From Gammaproteobacteria bacterium (GTDB lineage Bacteria; Pseudomonadota; Gammaproteobacteria; Pseudomonadales; Pseudohongiellaceae), in NCBI GenBank assembly GCA_029245395.1, contig JAQWPL010000026.1:62001-126000 (forward strand): 64,000 nucleotides of DNA. The letters are read 5' to 3'. Under the pieces are notes generated by a model that was given only the letters and a program-made list of their open reading frames with translations, ran no database searches and was not told the DNA's origin. Of this stretch, positions 28,926 to 37,620 are shown one piece after another; within the stretch, counting starts at the first letter, position 1, and each line of letters begins with the position of its first letter. A program made the position numbers and the translations under genes.

Positions 28926-29488
28926 ATACAGCGATGAAACAGCGCCTGGTAGGCACAGTAGTCATTGGCTGCCTGGCCATTATTTTCATCCCCATACTGC
29001 TGGATGGCGAAGGCGTTTCCGCCCCTGAAATGACGGCTACCATACCTGAATCGCCCCCCATGCCAGTTGTCCCTGTAATAGGAACGCAGCGCCCGGAAAT
29101 CAGCCCTGATACCGTGACTTCACCTCAGGATGACAATGCAGCAAATTCAACCAATTCCCAGTCTGACCAGGCAAACACTACCCCCGACACGCCGCCAGCC
29201 CCAGAACTACCACGTTTGAACGCAGCTGGACTTCCTGCCACCTGGAGTGTTCGCCTGGCCTCTTTTGGCCAACTTGCCAATGCTGAAGCGTTGGTAGATA
29301 GATTGCGCGAAAGTGGCTACAAGGGCTTCAGTAGGCCCATTGAAACCAGTCGGGGGCCATTGACTGCTGTCTATGTAGGGCCGGTTATGACAGAAAATGA
29401 AGCGGCCAGGCTGCAACCTGATCTGGCAGAGTCTTTCGAACTGGAAGGAGTAGTAGTTCAGTTCGGTATCAATGAACTGGAACAATAA
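28922..29488 (+). CDS. SPOR-domain cell-division-type protein (DedD-like)
   Basis: A short cytoplasmic start (MNTAMKQRLVG) is followed by one membrane span (TVVIGCLAIIFIPILL), a Pro/Ser/Asn-rich linker, and a C-terminal SPOR domain (TWSVRLASFGQLANAEALVD to the end), the layout of DedD. SPOR domains bind denuded peptidoglycan glycans at the septum. TTG 28922 has GGAG 5 nt upstream and overlaps folC; ATG 28934 is the alternative. 188 residues. Confidence 0.9.
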   Translation: MNTAMKQRLVGTVVIGCLAIIFIPILLDGEGVSAPEMTATIPESPPMPVVPVIGTQRPEISPDTVTSPQDDNAANSTNSQSDQANTTPDTPPAPELPRLNAAGLPATWSVRLASFGQLANAEALVDRLRESGYKGFSRPIETSRGPLTAVYVGPVMTENEAARLQPDLAESFELEGVVVQFGINELEQ

Positions 29489-29504
29489 GCGGATAGCCTG
29501 AGCG

Positions 29505-29993
29505 ATGGGAGTGATAGACATCATCATTCTGGTGATCGTGGCAATTTCTGCCCTGATCGGCGTGTTCCGGGGGCTGGTTAAGGAAGCCCTGTCCCTGGCT
29601 AGCTGGTTTGCTGCAATTCTTGCTGGCACTTTATTCAGCGCCCAACTAGCTGATTTAATGGAAAATTTGATTAATAACGCCAGCTTACGCAGAATGGCAG
29701 CCTTCGCTTTACTGTTTATAGCCGTTATTTTTGCTGGCACGCTAATAAGCAATATGGTGTCGAAGCTGACTGAGGCTGCAGGACTGAAAGGTGCAGACAG
29801 AACACTGGGTGCAATATTTGGGGTACTACGCGGGATTATTATTGTATTGGTCATCATCCTAGTAGGTACCCAGTTTGATATTTCGCAGAGCTGGTTTGAA
29901 GGCTCAAGACTGGTTCCCTATGCGGTGGCGATGATAGATTATCTTCAGGGAATGTTCGGAATTGGCCAACCTGCGGACGAAATTACGGCATGA
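29505..29993 (+). CDS. cvpA: CvpA family membrane protein
   Basis: Colicin V production family. It begins MGVIDIIILVIVAISALIGV, has four predicted hydrophobic segments and the family motif IGVFRGLVKEALSLASWFAA followed by ILAG. 162 residues. It lies immediately before purF, as in E. coli and Pseudomonas. Function in bacteria is envelope-related but not settled. Confidence 0.95.
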   Translation: MGVIDIIILVIVAISALIGVFRGLVKEALSLASWFAAILAGTLFSAQLADLMENLINNASLRRMAAFALLFIAVIFAGTLISNMVSKLTEAAGLKGADRTLGAIFGVLRGIIIVLVIILVGTQFDISQSWFEGSRLVPYAVAMIDYLQGMFGIGQPADEITA

Positions 29994-30035
29994 AAAAGCA
30001 AAAACTAGCGGGATAACTTAGACAGGACAAACTAT

Positions 30036-31574
30036 ATGTGTGGGCTCGTCGGTGTAGTAGGTAAATCCAACGTTAACCTCGCGCTCTATGACAGTCTGAC
30101 TGTTCTGCAGCACCGGGGACAGGATGCTGCAGGCATAGTTACCAGTGATAAGGGCAAGTTGAACCTGAGAAAGGATAATGGTCTGGTTCGGGATGTGTTT
30201 CGTTCCAGCCATATGCGCCGGCTGACTGGCAATATGGGGATCGGCCATGTCCGCTACCCCACGGCGGGAAGCAGTGGATCTGCCCAGGCACAGCCTCTAT
30301 ATGTCAATTCCCCCTATGGGATCAGTCTTGCGCATAACGGTAACCTCACCAATTCAGAAGAGCTCACCGAAGATATTTTCCGGGATGACCTTCGACACCT
30401 GAATACAGATTCAGATTCGGAAGTTTTACTCAATGTGTTCGCCCATGAGCTGCAAGTACTGAACAAAATCAAACCCACCGCTGAAGATGTTTTCACGGCA
30501 GTAGAAGGTGTCCACAAACGTTGCCGAGGTGCTTATGCTGCCATCGCCATGCTAGTGGGATATGGCATTGTCGGATTCCGGGATAAATACGGGATCCGGC
30601 CCCTGGTCTTTGGTAAAAAGAAGAGCCGCAAGGGTGATGAATACATGATTGCTTCCGAGAGTGTTGCCCTTGACTCCCAGGGATTCAAACTGATCAGAGA
30701 TGTGGCGCCTGGTGAAGCGGTTTACATAGATCATGAAGGCAATATCCAGACCCGCATCTGCTCAGATGAAAGCAAGCTCACCCCCTGCATTTTTGAGCAC
30801 GTCTATTTTGCCCGCCCGGATTCCATGATTGACGGCATTTCTGTGTACAAATCTCGTTTGCGCATGGGTGAAAATCTGGCCAAAAAAATCAAACGAGAAA
30901 GACCGGAACATGATATTGATGTTGTGATCCCGATCCCGGACACATCCCGAACCTCTGCTGTAGAATTAGCCAATGCTCTGGGTGTGAAATACCGGGAAGG
31001 CTTCGTTAAAAATCGCTATATCGGCAGGACATTTATCATGCCGGGGCAAAGCCAGCGCAAGAAATCAGTAAAACAGAAACTCAATGCCACGCCACTTGAG
31101 TTTCAGGACAAAAATGTATTACTGGTGGATGATTCCATTGTGCGCGGCACAACCTGTAAACAGATTATTGATATGGCCAGGGATGCTGGTGCGAGAAAGG
31201 TGTATTTCTGCTCAGCGGCACCGCCGGTTCGTTACCCCAATGTGTACGGTATCGACATGCCAGCCGTCAGCGAATTGATAGCCCATGGCAAGACTGTAGA
31301 AGAGGTACGTCAGGCTATTGGGGCAGACTGGTTAATATTTCAGGATCTGGAAGACCTGATAGCTTCCTGTGCGGAAGGCAGCATTATTCCCATGGACTTT
31401 GAATGCTCAGTGTTCAATGGCAAGTACGTAACGAATGATGTCAGCGAGGAGTACCTGAGCAAACTGGAACAAAAACGCAGTGATTTCGCCAAGCGCAAAC
31501 GCACTACTAGCAATTCTGAGATATCTAAAAACGCGGAGGATGAAGACGTTCTTGAGCTTCATAATACGGGATAA
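30036..31574 (+). CDS. purF: Amidophosphoribosyltransferase
   Basis: First committed step of purine synthesis. Cys2 (MCGLVGVVG) becomes the N-terminal nucleophile of the glutaminase domain; [24 protein letters not shown] and [10 protein letters not shown] follow. The phosphoribosyltransferase domain shows [12 protein letters not shown] and the PRPP loop [13 protein letters not shown]. 512 residues. The stop overlaps the moxR ATG (TAATG), so the MoxR module is translationally coupled to it. In Pseudomonas the following gene is metZ. Confidence 0.98.
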   Translation: MCGLVGVVGKSNVNLALYDSLTVLQHRGQDAAGIVTSDKGKLNLRKDNGLVRDVFRSSHMRRLTGNMGIGHVRYPTAGSSGSAQAQPLYVNSPYGISLAHNGNLTNSEELTEDIFRDDLRHLNTDSDSEVLLNVFAHELQVLNKIKPTAEDVFTAVEGVHKRCRGAYAAIAMLVGYGIVGFRDKYGIRPLVFGKKKSRKGDEYMIASESVALDSQGFKLIRDVAPGEAVYIDHEGNIQTRICSDESKLTPCIFEHVYFARPDSMIDGISVYKSRLRMGENLAKKIKRERPEHDIDVVIPIPDTSRTSAVELANALGVKYREGFVKNRYIGRTFIMPGQSQRKKSVKQKLNATPLEFQDKNVLLVDDSIVRGTTCKQIIDMARDAGARKVYFCSAAPPVRYPNVYGIDMPAVSELIAHGKTVEEVRQAIGADWLIFQDLEDLIASCAEGSIIPMDFECSVFNGKYVTNDVSEEYLSKLEQKRSDFAKRKRTTSNSEISKNAEDEDVLELHNTG

Positions 31575-32557
31575 TGGAACAGACAATGAGTAAAGAGGAG
31601 TCGCTACCAGTTTCCGATATTGCACCTAGAAAAATACGGGACAAGATCGAAGAAGCTGTTAGTGAAATTAGTAATGTAATTCTCGGCAAGGAAAAGCAAA
31701 TCAGGCTGTCTCTTTGTTGCCTGTTTGCTGGCGGCCATTTGCTGATGGAAGATAAACCCGGCATGGGTAAAACCACTTTGTCCCAAGCACTGGCAAATGC
31801 TTTTGGCCTGAATTATTCCCGTATACAGTTCACCAGTGATCTATTGCCTGCTGATATTCTCGGTGTCACCATTTATGACCAAAGCAACGGTGAATTCTCT
31901 TTCCATCAAGGCCCCATTTTCTCCAACCTGGTCCTTGCAGATGAGATCAACAGGACCACGCCAAAAACACAGAGTGCCTTGCTTGAAGCCATGGAAGAAG
32001 GACAGGTTTCCATCGACAACAAGACGATGGTATTACCGCGACCGTTTTTTGTTATTGCTACTCAAAATCCAGTAAGTTTCGCTGGTACCTACCCCTTACC
32101 TGAATCCCAACTTGATCGTTTTTTAATGCGTTTACAGATAGGGTATCCGGATCCGGCGGCGGAAAGAGAGCTGCTTAATAACAGGGATCAACGCGAAAAA
32201 ATTGCTGGCATGAAGCAGTCATTGAACGCTGAAGATGTCATCCAGATTAGTAATCAAATACCTGAAGTTCATACCACGGACACCTTGTTGGATTATGTGC
32301 AGCGTATCGTCGCCTATACTCGCCAGGACAACCTGTTTTCCTTTGGTTTGTCGCCACGTGGCGCTATGGCCCTGACTCGTAGTGCCCGGACCTGGGCACT
32401 GATGCATGACCGGATGCATGTGATCCCCGAAGATGTTCAGATGGTGCTGCCGGCAGTTGTGGATCACAGATTGCGTGCTATTTCTGATGCGTCAGGGCGC
32501 AGCAGTGAATCCTACTACCAGCGCTTGCTGAACGAGGTGGATATTTTTTCTGAATAG
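31574..32557 (+). CDS. MoxR-family AAA+ ATPase (first module)
   Basis: Chaperone-like AAA+ ATPase. Walker A in DKPGMGKTTLSQALANAFGL near residue 60, Walker B in LVLADEINRTTPKTQSALLE, sensor region VIATQNPVSFAGTYPLPESQ, and the C-terminal lid (FSFGLSPRGAMALTRSARTW). 327 residues. It forms a moxR-DUF58-tgpA set with the next two genes. Family members act with VWA or DUF58 proteins in assembly or maturation of envelope complexes; the client here is unknown. Confidence 0.93.
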   Translation: MEQTMSKEESLPVSDIAPRKIRDKIEEAVSEISNVILGKEKQIRLSLCCLFAGGHLLMEDKPGMGKTTLSQALANAFGLNYSRIQFTSDLLPADILGVTIYDQSNGEFSFHQGPIFSNLVLADEINRTTPKTQSALLEAMEEGQVSIDNKTMVLPRPFFVIATQNPVSFAGTYPLPESQLDRFLMRLQIGYPDPAAERELLNNRDQREKIAGMKQSLNAEDVIQISNQIPEVHTTDTLLDYVQRIVAYTRQDNLFSFGLSPRGAMALTRSARTWALMHDRMHVIPEDVQMVLPAVVDHRLRAISDASGRSSESYYQRLLNEVDIFSE

Positions 32558-32585
32558 CGCAGTGCCGACGTAACCTGTCTTGCCT

Positions 32586-33611
32586 ATGAATACGAGCGTA
32601 CAACAGAATCCATTAAATTGGCGCCAGGAGCTAGGCGCCAGATGGCAGCAGCGTTTCAACCGTTGGGTCAAAAGGCGCATTCCACCCTCGCGACTGGTGG
32701 TGCTTACCCAATACAATATTTTCATTATCCCCAACAAACAGGGCCTGGGTTTTGTCGGTGTTTTGGCATTGATGTTCATAGGGGCAGTTAACTATGAGGC
32801 CAGTTTGGCCTTTGCCCTGGTCTTCTGGTTACTGGGGCTTTTCATCCTTTCTATCTTCTACACCTTCCGTAATCTGTCCGGGTTGCATATATCGGCTGTT
32901 GCAGGGAGCTCAGTATTTGCTGAAGAGCAGGCCGAAATCACCGTTATTCTTGCCAGACATGGCGAAAGAATTCACGAAGCAGTTGATTTGAAGTTCCCGA
33001 ATTCCAGGCGGGTGACAGCCAATCTGATCAAGTCAATCGAAGAGCGCAGTAGTCTGTATATCAGGGCAGAACACCGTGGCTGGTTTACACCAGGTCGCTT
33101 GAGGATTGAAACTATATTTCCCTTTGGTATTTGTCGTGCCTGGTCATTGGTAGATCTTGACCTGCGCTGCATAGTTTATCCCAAGCCGGTACCTTGTGAT
33201 CTTGACTGGCTCACCTCACAACAGCAAAACAGCGGGCATACCAATATCACACGCGGTAGTGATGACTTTCATGCCCTGCGCGAATACAGAGAAGGCGACT
33301 CTCTTCGGCACGTGGCATGGAAAATTGCTGCCCGGGGCAGGGGTATGTATACCAAGGAATATGCCTCAAATGTTGATGATAAAATCTGGCTGAAATGGGA
33401 CATGTTCCCGGATTTGGGTATCGAACAAATAATGTCCCGGCTTTGTTATTGTGTTTTGCAGTTAGATGCTGTTGGACTAGATTACGGCCTGGAATTGCCC
33501 GGTGTGAAAATTGAACCGGCAAAAGGCAGTGTGCACTACAACAAGATAATGGAAACACTGGCACTTTATGGCATCAGCGATCCGGCTAGTGACGATGAGG
33601 TGGTGGCATGA
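32586..33611 (+). CDS. DUF58 domain protein (first module)
   Basis: Starts at ATG 32586 (an in-frame TTG lies at 32580). Two closely spaced transmembrane helices near residues 50-100 (FVGVLALMFIGAVNYEASLA and FALVFWLLGLFILSIFYTF) precede the DUF58 core DDFHALREYREGDSLRHVAW. DUF58 is VWA-related. The 4-nt overlap with tgpA and the neighbouring moxR mark it as a partner of both. Confidence 0.9.
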   Translation: MNTSVQQNPLNWRQELGARWQQRFNRWVKRRIPPSRLVVLTQYNIFIIPNKQGLGFVGVLALMFIGAVNYEASLAFALVFWLLGLFILSIFYTFRNLSGLHISAVAGSSVFAEEQAEITVILARHGERIHEAVDLKFPNSRRVTANLIKSIEERSSLYIRAEHRGWFTPGRLRIETIFPFGICRAWSLVDLDLRCIVYPKPVPCDLDWLTSQQQNSGHTNITRGSDDFHALREYREGDSLRHVAWKIAARGRGMYTKEYASNVDDKIWLKWDMFPDLGIEQIMSRLCYCVLQLDAVGLDYGLELPGVKIEPAKGSVHYNKIMETLALYGISDPASDDEVVA

Positions 33612-35689
33612 TAAGACAAGTGTTCGCCTGGTTTCTCAAACGTCCAGATATTAAAGTAAAGTCAGGTGTTGAAATATACCGTATGCCCAGGACGGCGCTC
33701 ATATGGATTCTGGCTTCCCTGACATCGGTCATAATTCCACATATGTTGCGTATGCCAGTTTGGCTCACACTATTGTGCGGCTGCTGTATAGGCACAAGCG
33801 TTCTCATTTTCCAGGGCCGTATTTCCCACCCTGGATCAAAAATTAAAACGTCTATCGTGTTTGTCGTTTTGTTTGCCATTGTTACTCAATACGGACGGGA
33901 TATTTTTTCTACCGATGCCATAGTGGGTGTGCTGGTTGTTGGTATAGCACTCAAACTGCTCGAAATGAAAAAGAAGCAGGATGTATTGATGGTGATATAC
34001 CTGTGTTATTTCACTGTCCTGGCTGAATTTATATATTCCCAGTCTATTCCGGTAGCCATCTACATGGCGTTAACAGTTCTTGTTATAACTTCGGCGCTCA
34101 TGTCCATAACCCAAACGGAAGAGTTTCAGCGTCCGATGCGTACTTTGAAACTCTCTGGAATTGTGTTGCTACAGAGTATTCCTTTGATGGCAATCCTGTT
34201 TTTGATATTCCCGCGTATTGCCCCTTTATGGTCAGTACCCATGCAAAACTCTAATGGCATAACAGGCCTGAGTGATGAAATGTCTCCAGGCGATATAGGC
34301 GATCTGACGCGGTCAGGCGATTTGGCATTCCGTGTGGAATTCAGTTCCGAGATTCCACCCTATAGCCAGTTGTACTGGCGTGGCATAACCCTGGAGCAGT
34401 TTGACGGCCGTGAGTGGTCTAGAAGACGATTCCGCAACGCCCAGTATTTGGGGGTAGACAAGCAGGAACTTTACCCCTGGTTCCGTGAAATTCGAACGTT
34501 GGGTGAGCCTGTCCGCTATAACGTTATCATGGAGCCAACCCAACAAAGCTGGGTGTTCACTTTGATGGTGCCTCAACTCACAAATGAACGCTTGTTCATG
34601 CGCAGGGAATTTCAGGTTGGAACCCAACGTCCGATAAATCAGCGCATGAGTTACGACGCCACCTCTTATCTCGACCATATCGTTGATCTTGAAATGTCCC
34701 GTGGAATGACCAATAACAACCTGTCAATTCCAGAGAGTGGCAATGAGCAAAGCCGTGCCTTTGCTGAACAGATGTACGCAGAAGCAGAATCGGATGAAGA
34801 CTTTATCAATACCATACTGCAGTACATCAGAAACAATGAGTTTTTCTACACCTTAAGCCCCAGCTTGTTGGGAGAAAATGCCATCGATGATTTTCTGTTC
34901 AATACCCGGGAAGGATTTTGCGAACATTATGCCAGCACATTTACCTACCTGATGCGTGCTGCGGGCATACCTGCACGTGTAGTTACTGGCTATCAGGGTG
35001 GTGAATTTAACAAATATAATGATACGTTGATTGTGCGCCAATACGATGCCCATGCCTGGTCAGAAGTGTGGTTAGAAGGCCGAGGCTGGGTTCGAGTAGA
35101 CCCAACTGCGGCAGTAGCGCCAGGGCGAATTGAATTCGGCAGCCAGTTTACATTTCAGGAGGATGAAGGCTTTCTCGATGATGAAGTTTTTTCCTTGCTC
35201 CAGTTTCGCAGCAGCAGCCTACTGATCAATGATTTGATCCTGCGCATGGAAATGATTGATTACGCCTGGAATCGTTTTGTCCTTAATTACGACCAGGGTA
35301 TGCAGTTTGCTCTGTTCAGTCGGCTTTTTGAAAACGTCAATCAACGCAAAGTTCTGCTTTCATTACTGGTCTTCATGTTTTTATTTACAGGTCTTACAGC
35401 CTTCATGGTCCTGAGAAAGCCGATCAAAAAAGCGCAGACTCCAGTAAACGCCCTTTACCTGAAATTCTGCCGCTTTCTGGGAGACAATGGCATCAATCGC
35501 CACTCAGGCGAAGCCCCCATGATATACAGCGAGCGCGTAGCTGCAGTTCAGCCTCAGTGGGCAACTGATGTAGCCGCCATCACCAGGCTGTATATGGAAC
35601 TGGCGTTTAATAAAATCAGCCCTGAGGAACGTTTGGGGAAAACTCATCAGTTAAAACTGGCAATCAGAAAATTTCAGGTGATTAACTGA
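33608..35689 (+). CDS. tgpA: TgpA-type transglutaminase-like membrane protein
   Basis: 693 residues: a block of transmembrane helices at about 30-190, a large periplasmic part with a transglutaminase-like domain, one more helix near residues 580-600 (VLLSLLVFMFLFTGLTAFMV), and a DUF4129-like cytosolic tail. The papain-like triad is visible: Cys in REGFCEHYASTFTYLMRAAG (about 438), His in YDAHAWSEVW (about 481) and Asp in WVRVDPTAAVAPG (about 497). TgpA is essential in Pseudomonas aeruginosa; its substrate is not established. Last gene of the purF-moxR-DUF58-tgpA run. Confidence 0.92.
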   Translation: MIRQVFAWFLKRPDIKVKSGVEIYRMPRTALIWILASLTSVIIPHMLRMPVWLTLLCGCCIGTSVLIFQGRISHPGSKIKTSIVFVVLFAIVTQYGRDIFSTDAIVGVLVVGIALKLLEMKKKQDVLMVIYLCYFTVLAEFIYSQSIPVAIYMALTVLVITSALMSITQTEEFQRPMRTLKLSGIVLLQSIPLMAILFLIFPRIAPLWSVPMQNSNGITGLSDEMSPGDIGDLTRSGDLAFRVEFSSEIPPYSQLYWRGITLEQFDGREWSRRRFRNAQYLGVDKQELYPWFREIRTLGEPVRYNVIMEPTQQSWVFTLMVPQLTNERLFMRREFQVGTQRPINQRMSYDATSYLDHIVDLEMSRGMTNNNLSIPESGNEQSRAFAEQMYAEAESDEDFINTILQYIRNNEFFYTLSPSLLGENAIDDFLFNTREGFCEHYASTFTYLMRAAGIPARVVTGYQGGEFNKYNDTLIVRQYDAHAWSEVWLEGRGWVRVDPTAAVAPGRIEFGSQFTFQEDEGFLDDEVFSLLQFRSSSLLINDLILRMEMIDYAWNRFVLNYDQGMQFALFSRLFENVNQRKVLLSLLVFMFLFTGLTAFMVLRKPIKKAQTPVNALYLKFCRFLGDNGINRHSGEAPMIYSERVAAVQPQWATDVAAITRLYMELAFNKISPEERLGKTHQLKLAIRKFQVIN

Positions 35690-35750
35690 ACCGCATTCTT
35701 GGCGTTTAAATTTGTTCTCATTTCTACTGCCCGACCAATAAGGACGACTC

Positions 35751-35990
35751 ATGCATTCATTAATTCCTATTGGGCGTTACCGGCACTATAAGGGCAACGA
35801 TTACGAAGTGGTGGGTACAGCCAGGCATTCGGAAACCGGGGAAGATCTGGTGTTGTACTATCCCCTATATGATGATGATGAGAAAAAACGAAGTTACTGG
35901 GTTAGACCATTAACAATGTTCATGGAGTCAGTTGTCGTTGAAAGTAAAACACTGCCAAGATTTGAATTTCAGGAAAGCCAAATTTCTTAA
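35751..35990 (+). CDS. DUF1653 domain protein
   Basis: 79 residues from ATG 35751 with AAGGA 7-8 nt upstream. IPIGRYRHYKGNDYEVVGTA, then HSETGEDLVLYYPLY and SYWVRPLTMFMESV, is the compact DUF1653 pattern. Cytosolic, function unknown. Confidence 0.88.
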   Translation: MHSLIPIGRYRHYKGNDYEVVGTARHSETGEDLVLYYPLYDDDEKKRSYWVRPLTMFMESVVVESKTLPRFEFQESQIS

Positions 35991-36017
35991 GTCATAAATT
36001 TTCAGTACGTTTTAGAG

Positions 36018-36512
36018 ATGATACGAGCCATACAAAAACCCGATATTGCCAGTGTCGCCAAGATATATAACTACTATATCGAAAACACCATAGCCAGTTA
36101 CGAAGAAAGCACTTTGGACACGGCTGGAATGACAGAGCGAGTTCGCAAGGTAATAGAGGATGGCTTTCCCTGGCTGGTGGCTGAAATTGATGGAGTCATT
36201 GGCGGATACAGTTATGGGTATATGTGGAACACACGCTCTGCCTATAGTCATTCAGCAGAAGTTACGGTCTACCTGCTACCGGACTATTTCCGTAAGGGGA
36301 TAGGGACACAGTTGTAGCAGGCCCTGTTTGCTTTACTCAAAGAACAAGGAATCAGAATGCTCATCGGGGGAATAGCTCTACCTAACTCGGCCAGTGTGGC
36401 ATTACACGAAAAAATGGGTATGAAAAAAGTCGCTCACTTTGAGAAAGTGGGGCACAAATTCGATCAGTGGCTGGATGTTGGCTACTGGCAGGGTGATTTG
36501 GATTTCCTCTAG
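36018..36512 (+). pseudogene. GNAT N-acetyltransferase (MnaT/phosphinothricin-type) interrupted by an in-frame TAG
   Basis: The frame reads MIRAIQKPDIASVAKIYNYY to LPDYFRKGIGTQL, then TAG at 36315-36317, then continues in the same frame with QALFALLKEQGIRMLIGGIA and NSASVALHEKMGMKKV to TAG at 36510-36512. Together the 164 codons match a full MnaT/PAT acetyltransferase; the acetyl-CoA loop (RKGIGTQL) sits just before the stop. Relatives commonly have Tyr in the next position (LYxALL), one base from TAG. No frameshift is needed. It is either a recent nonsense mutation, a sequencing or assembly error, or a read-through product. Confidence 0.85.
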
Positions 36513-36635
36513 GTTTATTTGATTGCATGGAATTTTTCAACAACTCTCTTATGCTCAACGTATCCAGACCCTGAACAGGGTTGCATTTATTGAATAGATC
36601 CTTCAGATTCATTAGTTAGTTAACAAAATATAATT

Positions 36636-36896
36636 ATGCAAGTTCAACTACCAATTTTTATTCTCTCCCTTTTGGTCCACACAGGTATCTTCCTGACGTC
36701 TGAAAAGACGGATCGGAAATTGAGTTTGATGGCCGGGTTAACTATTGTTTTTATGACCTGGCCAGTTTGGTATTCGGGTTTTATGCTGGAAACGCCATCT
36801 GCATTCCTGGATATCGCTTCATTGATGGCTTACGCCCCGTATTATTTGCCCATTCTGAGTTTTATAGTGTATTACCGGCCAAAAAAACCTTCCTGA
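36636..36896 (+). CDS. Small hypothetical membrane protein
   Basis: 86 residues with three hydrophobic segments (LPIFILSLLVHTGIFL; LSLMAGLTIVFMTWPVWYSG; LPILSFIVYY) and a basic C-terminus (RPKKPS). No family recognised. ATG 36636 has no clear Shine-Dalgarno, but composition and hydrophobic pattern look protein-like. It precedes the heat-shock promoter of the Hsp20 gene. Confidence 0.55.
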   Translation: MQVQLPIFILSLLVHTGIFLTSEKTDRKLSLMAGLTIVFMTWPVWYSGFMLETPSAFLDIASLMAYAPYYLPILSFIVYYRPKKPS

Positions 36897-36911
36897 TCCG
36901 GCCCAATTCAA

Positions 36912-36942
36912 CCCTTGAAATATCCTTTTCAGACCCTACTTA
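36912..36942 (+). promoter_or_regulatory. RpoH (sigma32) heat-shock promoter
   Basis: CCCTTGAAA (36912-36920) matches the sigma32 -35 consensus exactly, and CCCTACTTA (36934-36942) is close to the -10 consensus CCCCATNTA, with 14 nt between CTTGAA and CCCTAC. It lies about 115 nt upstream of the Hsp20 ATG. Confidence 0.75.
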
Positions 36943-36949
36943 TAGACTT

Positions 36950-37056
36950 GTGAAGGCTCATGAGAGCTTCACTGACTTGCCTGCAAGTCAAAACGGTCTG
37001 GTTCATAAGAACAGGCTGCAATTTAATGATTATTGCTTCTTAGAGAGGATATCAGT
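36950..37056 (+). ncRNA. ROSE-like RNA thermometer in the Hsp20 5' UTR
   Basis: The predicted leader of about 107 nt contains successive hairpins: GAAG...CTTC around CTC/GAG near 36952-36970; TGACTTGC/GCAAGTCA at 36973-36990; GTTC-ATAA-GAAC near 37011-37022; and a final stem in which TGAT (37027-37030) pairs with ATCA (37051-37054) and TTGCT (37033-37037) pairs with the Shine-Dalgarno AGGA (37046-37049), leaving G bulged. The U-Y-G-C-U against AGGA pairing with a bulged G is the hallmark of ROSE elements, which precede small heat-shock genes. AGGA is 7 nt from ATG 37057. Confidence 0.7.
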
Positions 37057-37512
37057 ATGACAACTTTTGATTTTTCACCCCTTTAACGATCGGCTATTGG
37101 TTTTGACCACCTGGCTTCACTGTTGGATAACATTCCTACCAATGACAGGAGCACCTCTAGCTATCCCCCTTACAACATTGAACTGATCAAGGACGACGAA
37201 TACCGGATCACCATGGCGGTTGCCGGATTTACTGATGACGACATCAACGTTGAAGTGGAAAACAACACGCTGACCGTCGCTTCTAACAAGGAAGAAGAGA
37301 CAAATGATGCAGAAAACAATTACCTGCATCAAGGTATTGCGGAAAGGAATTTTCAGCGTCAGTTTAAATTGGCTGATCATATCAACGTGACAGGTGCTAG
37401 GCTTGAGAATGGATTGCTGCACGTTGAGCTTGAGCGTGAAATACCCGAAGCCATGAAGCCTCGCCAGATTTCAATTAATGGCAACACTAAAAGGCTTCTT
37501 AAATCAGCTTAA
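37057..37512 (+). CDS. ibpA: IbpA-like small heat-shock protein (Hsp20), frame broken by TAA at codon 10
   Basis: ATG 37057 with AGGA upstream starts MTTFDFSPL, then TAA (37084-37086), then in the same frame RSAIGFDHLASLLDNI and a complete alpha-crystallin domain (YPPYNIELIKDDEYRITMAV, YLHQGIAERNFQRQFKLADH, GLLHVELEREIPEAMKPRQI). E. coli IbpA has SPLYRSAIGFD here, so TAA stands in place of a conserved Tyr, one base away. The rest of the gene is intact: about 142 further codons. A TTG at 37123 could restart translation but has no good ribosome site and would drop the N-terminal arm. The intact promoter, thermometer and terminator argue that damage is recent or that the stop is bypassed. Confidence 0.85.
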
Positions 37513-37536
37513 TAAATAGGTAATGGAATAAAAGAG

Positions 37537-37556
37537 CCCGGAGAATTCCGGGTTTT
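37537..37556 (+). terminator. Rho-independent terminator of the Hsp20 gene
   Basis: CCCGGA (37537-37542), loop GAAT, TCCGGG (37547-37552), then TTTT, 25 nt after the stop. Confidence 0.8.
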
Positions 37557-37620
37557 GTATGGTTTGAAAATACTTTTTGCCTTGCCTGGACGAGCGCAGT
37601 AGATACTGATGAACGTTTTA

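Noticed and set aside
36767-37060. 97-codon plus-strand ORF overlapping the Hsp20 leader
   Set aside because: It runs across the RpoH promoter and the folded leader in a frame with no homology.
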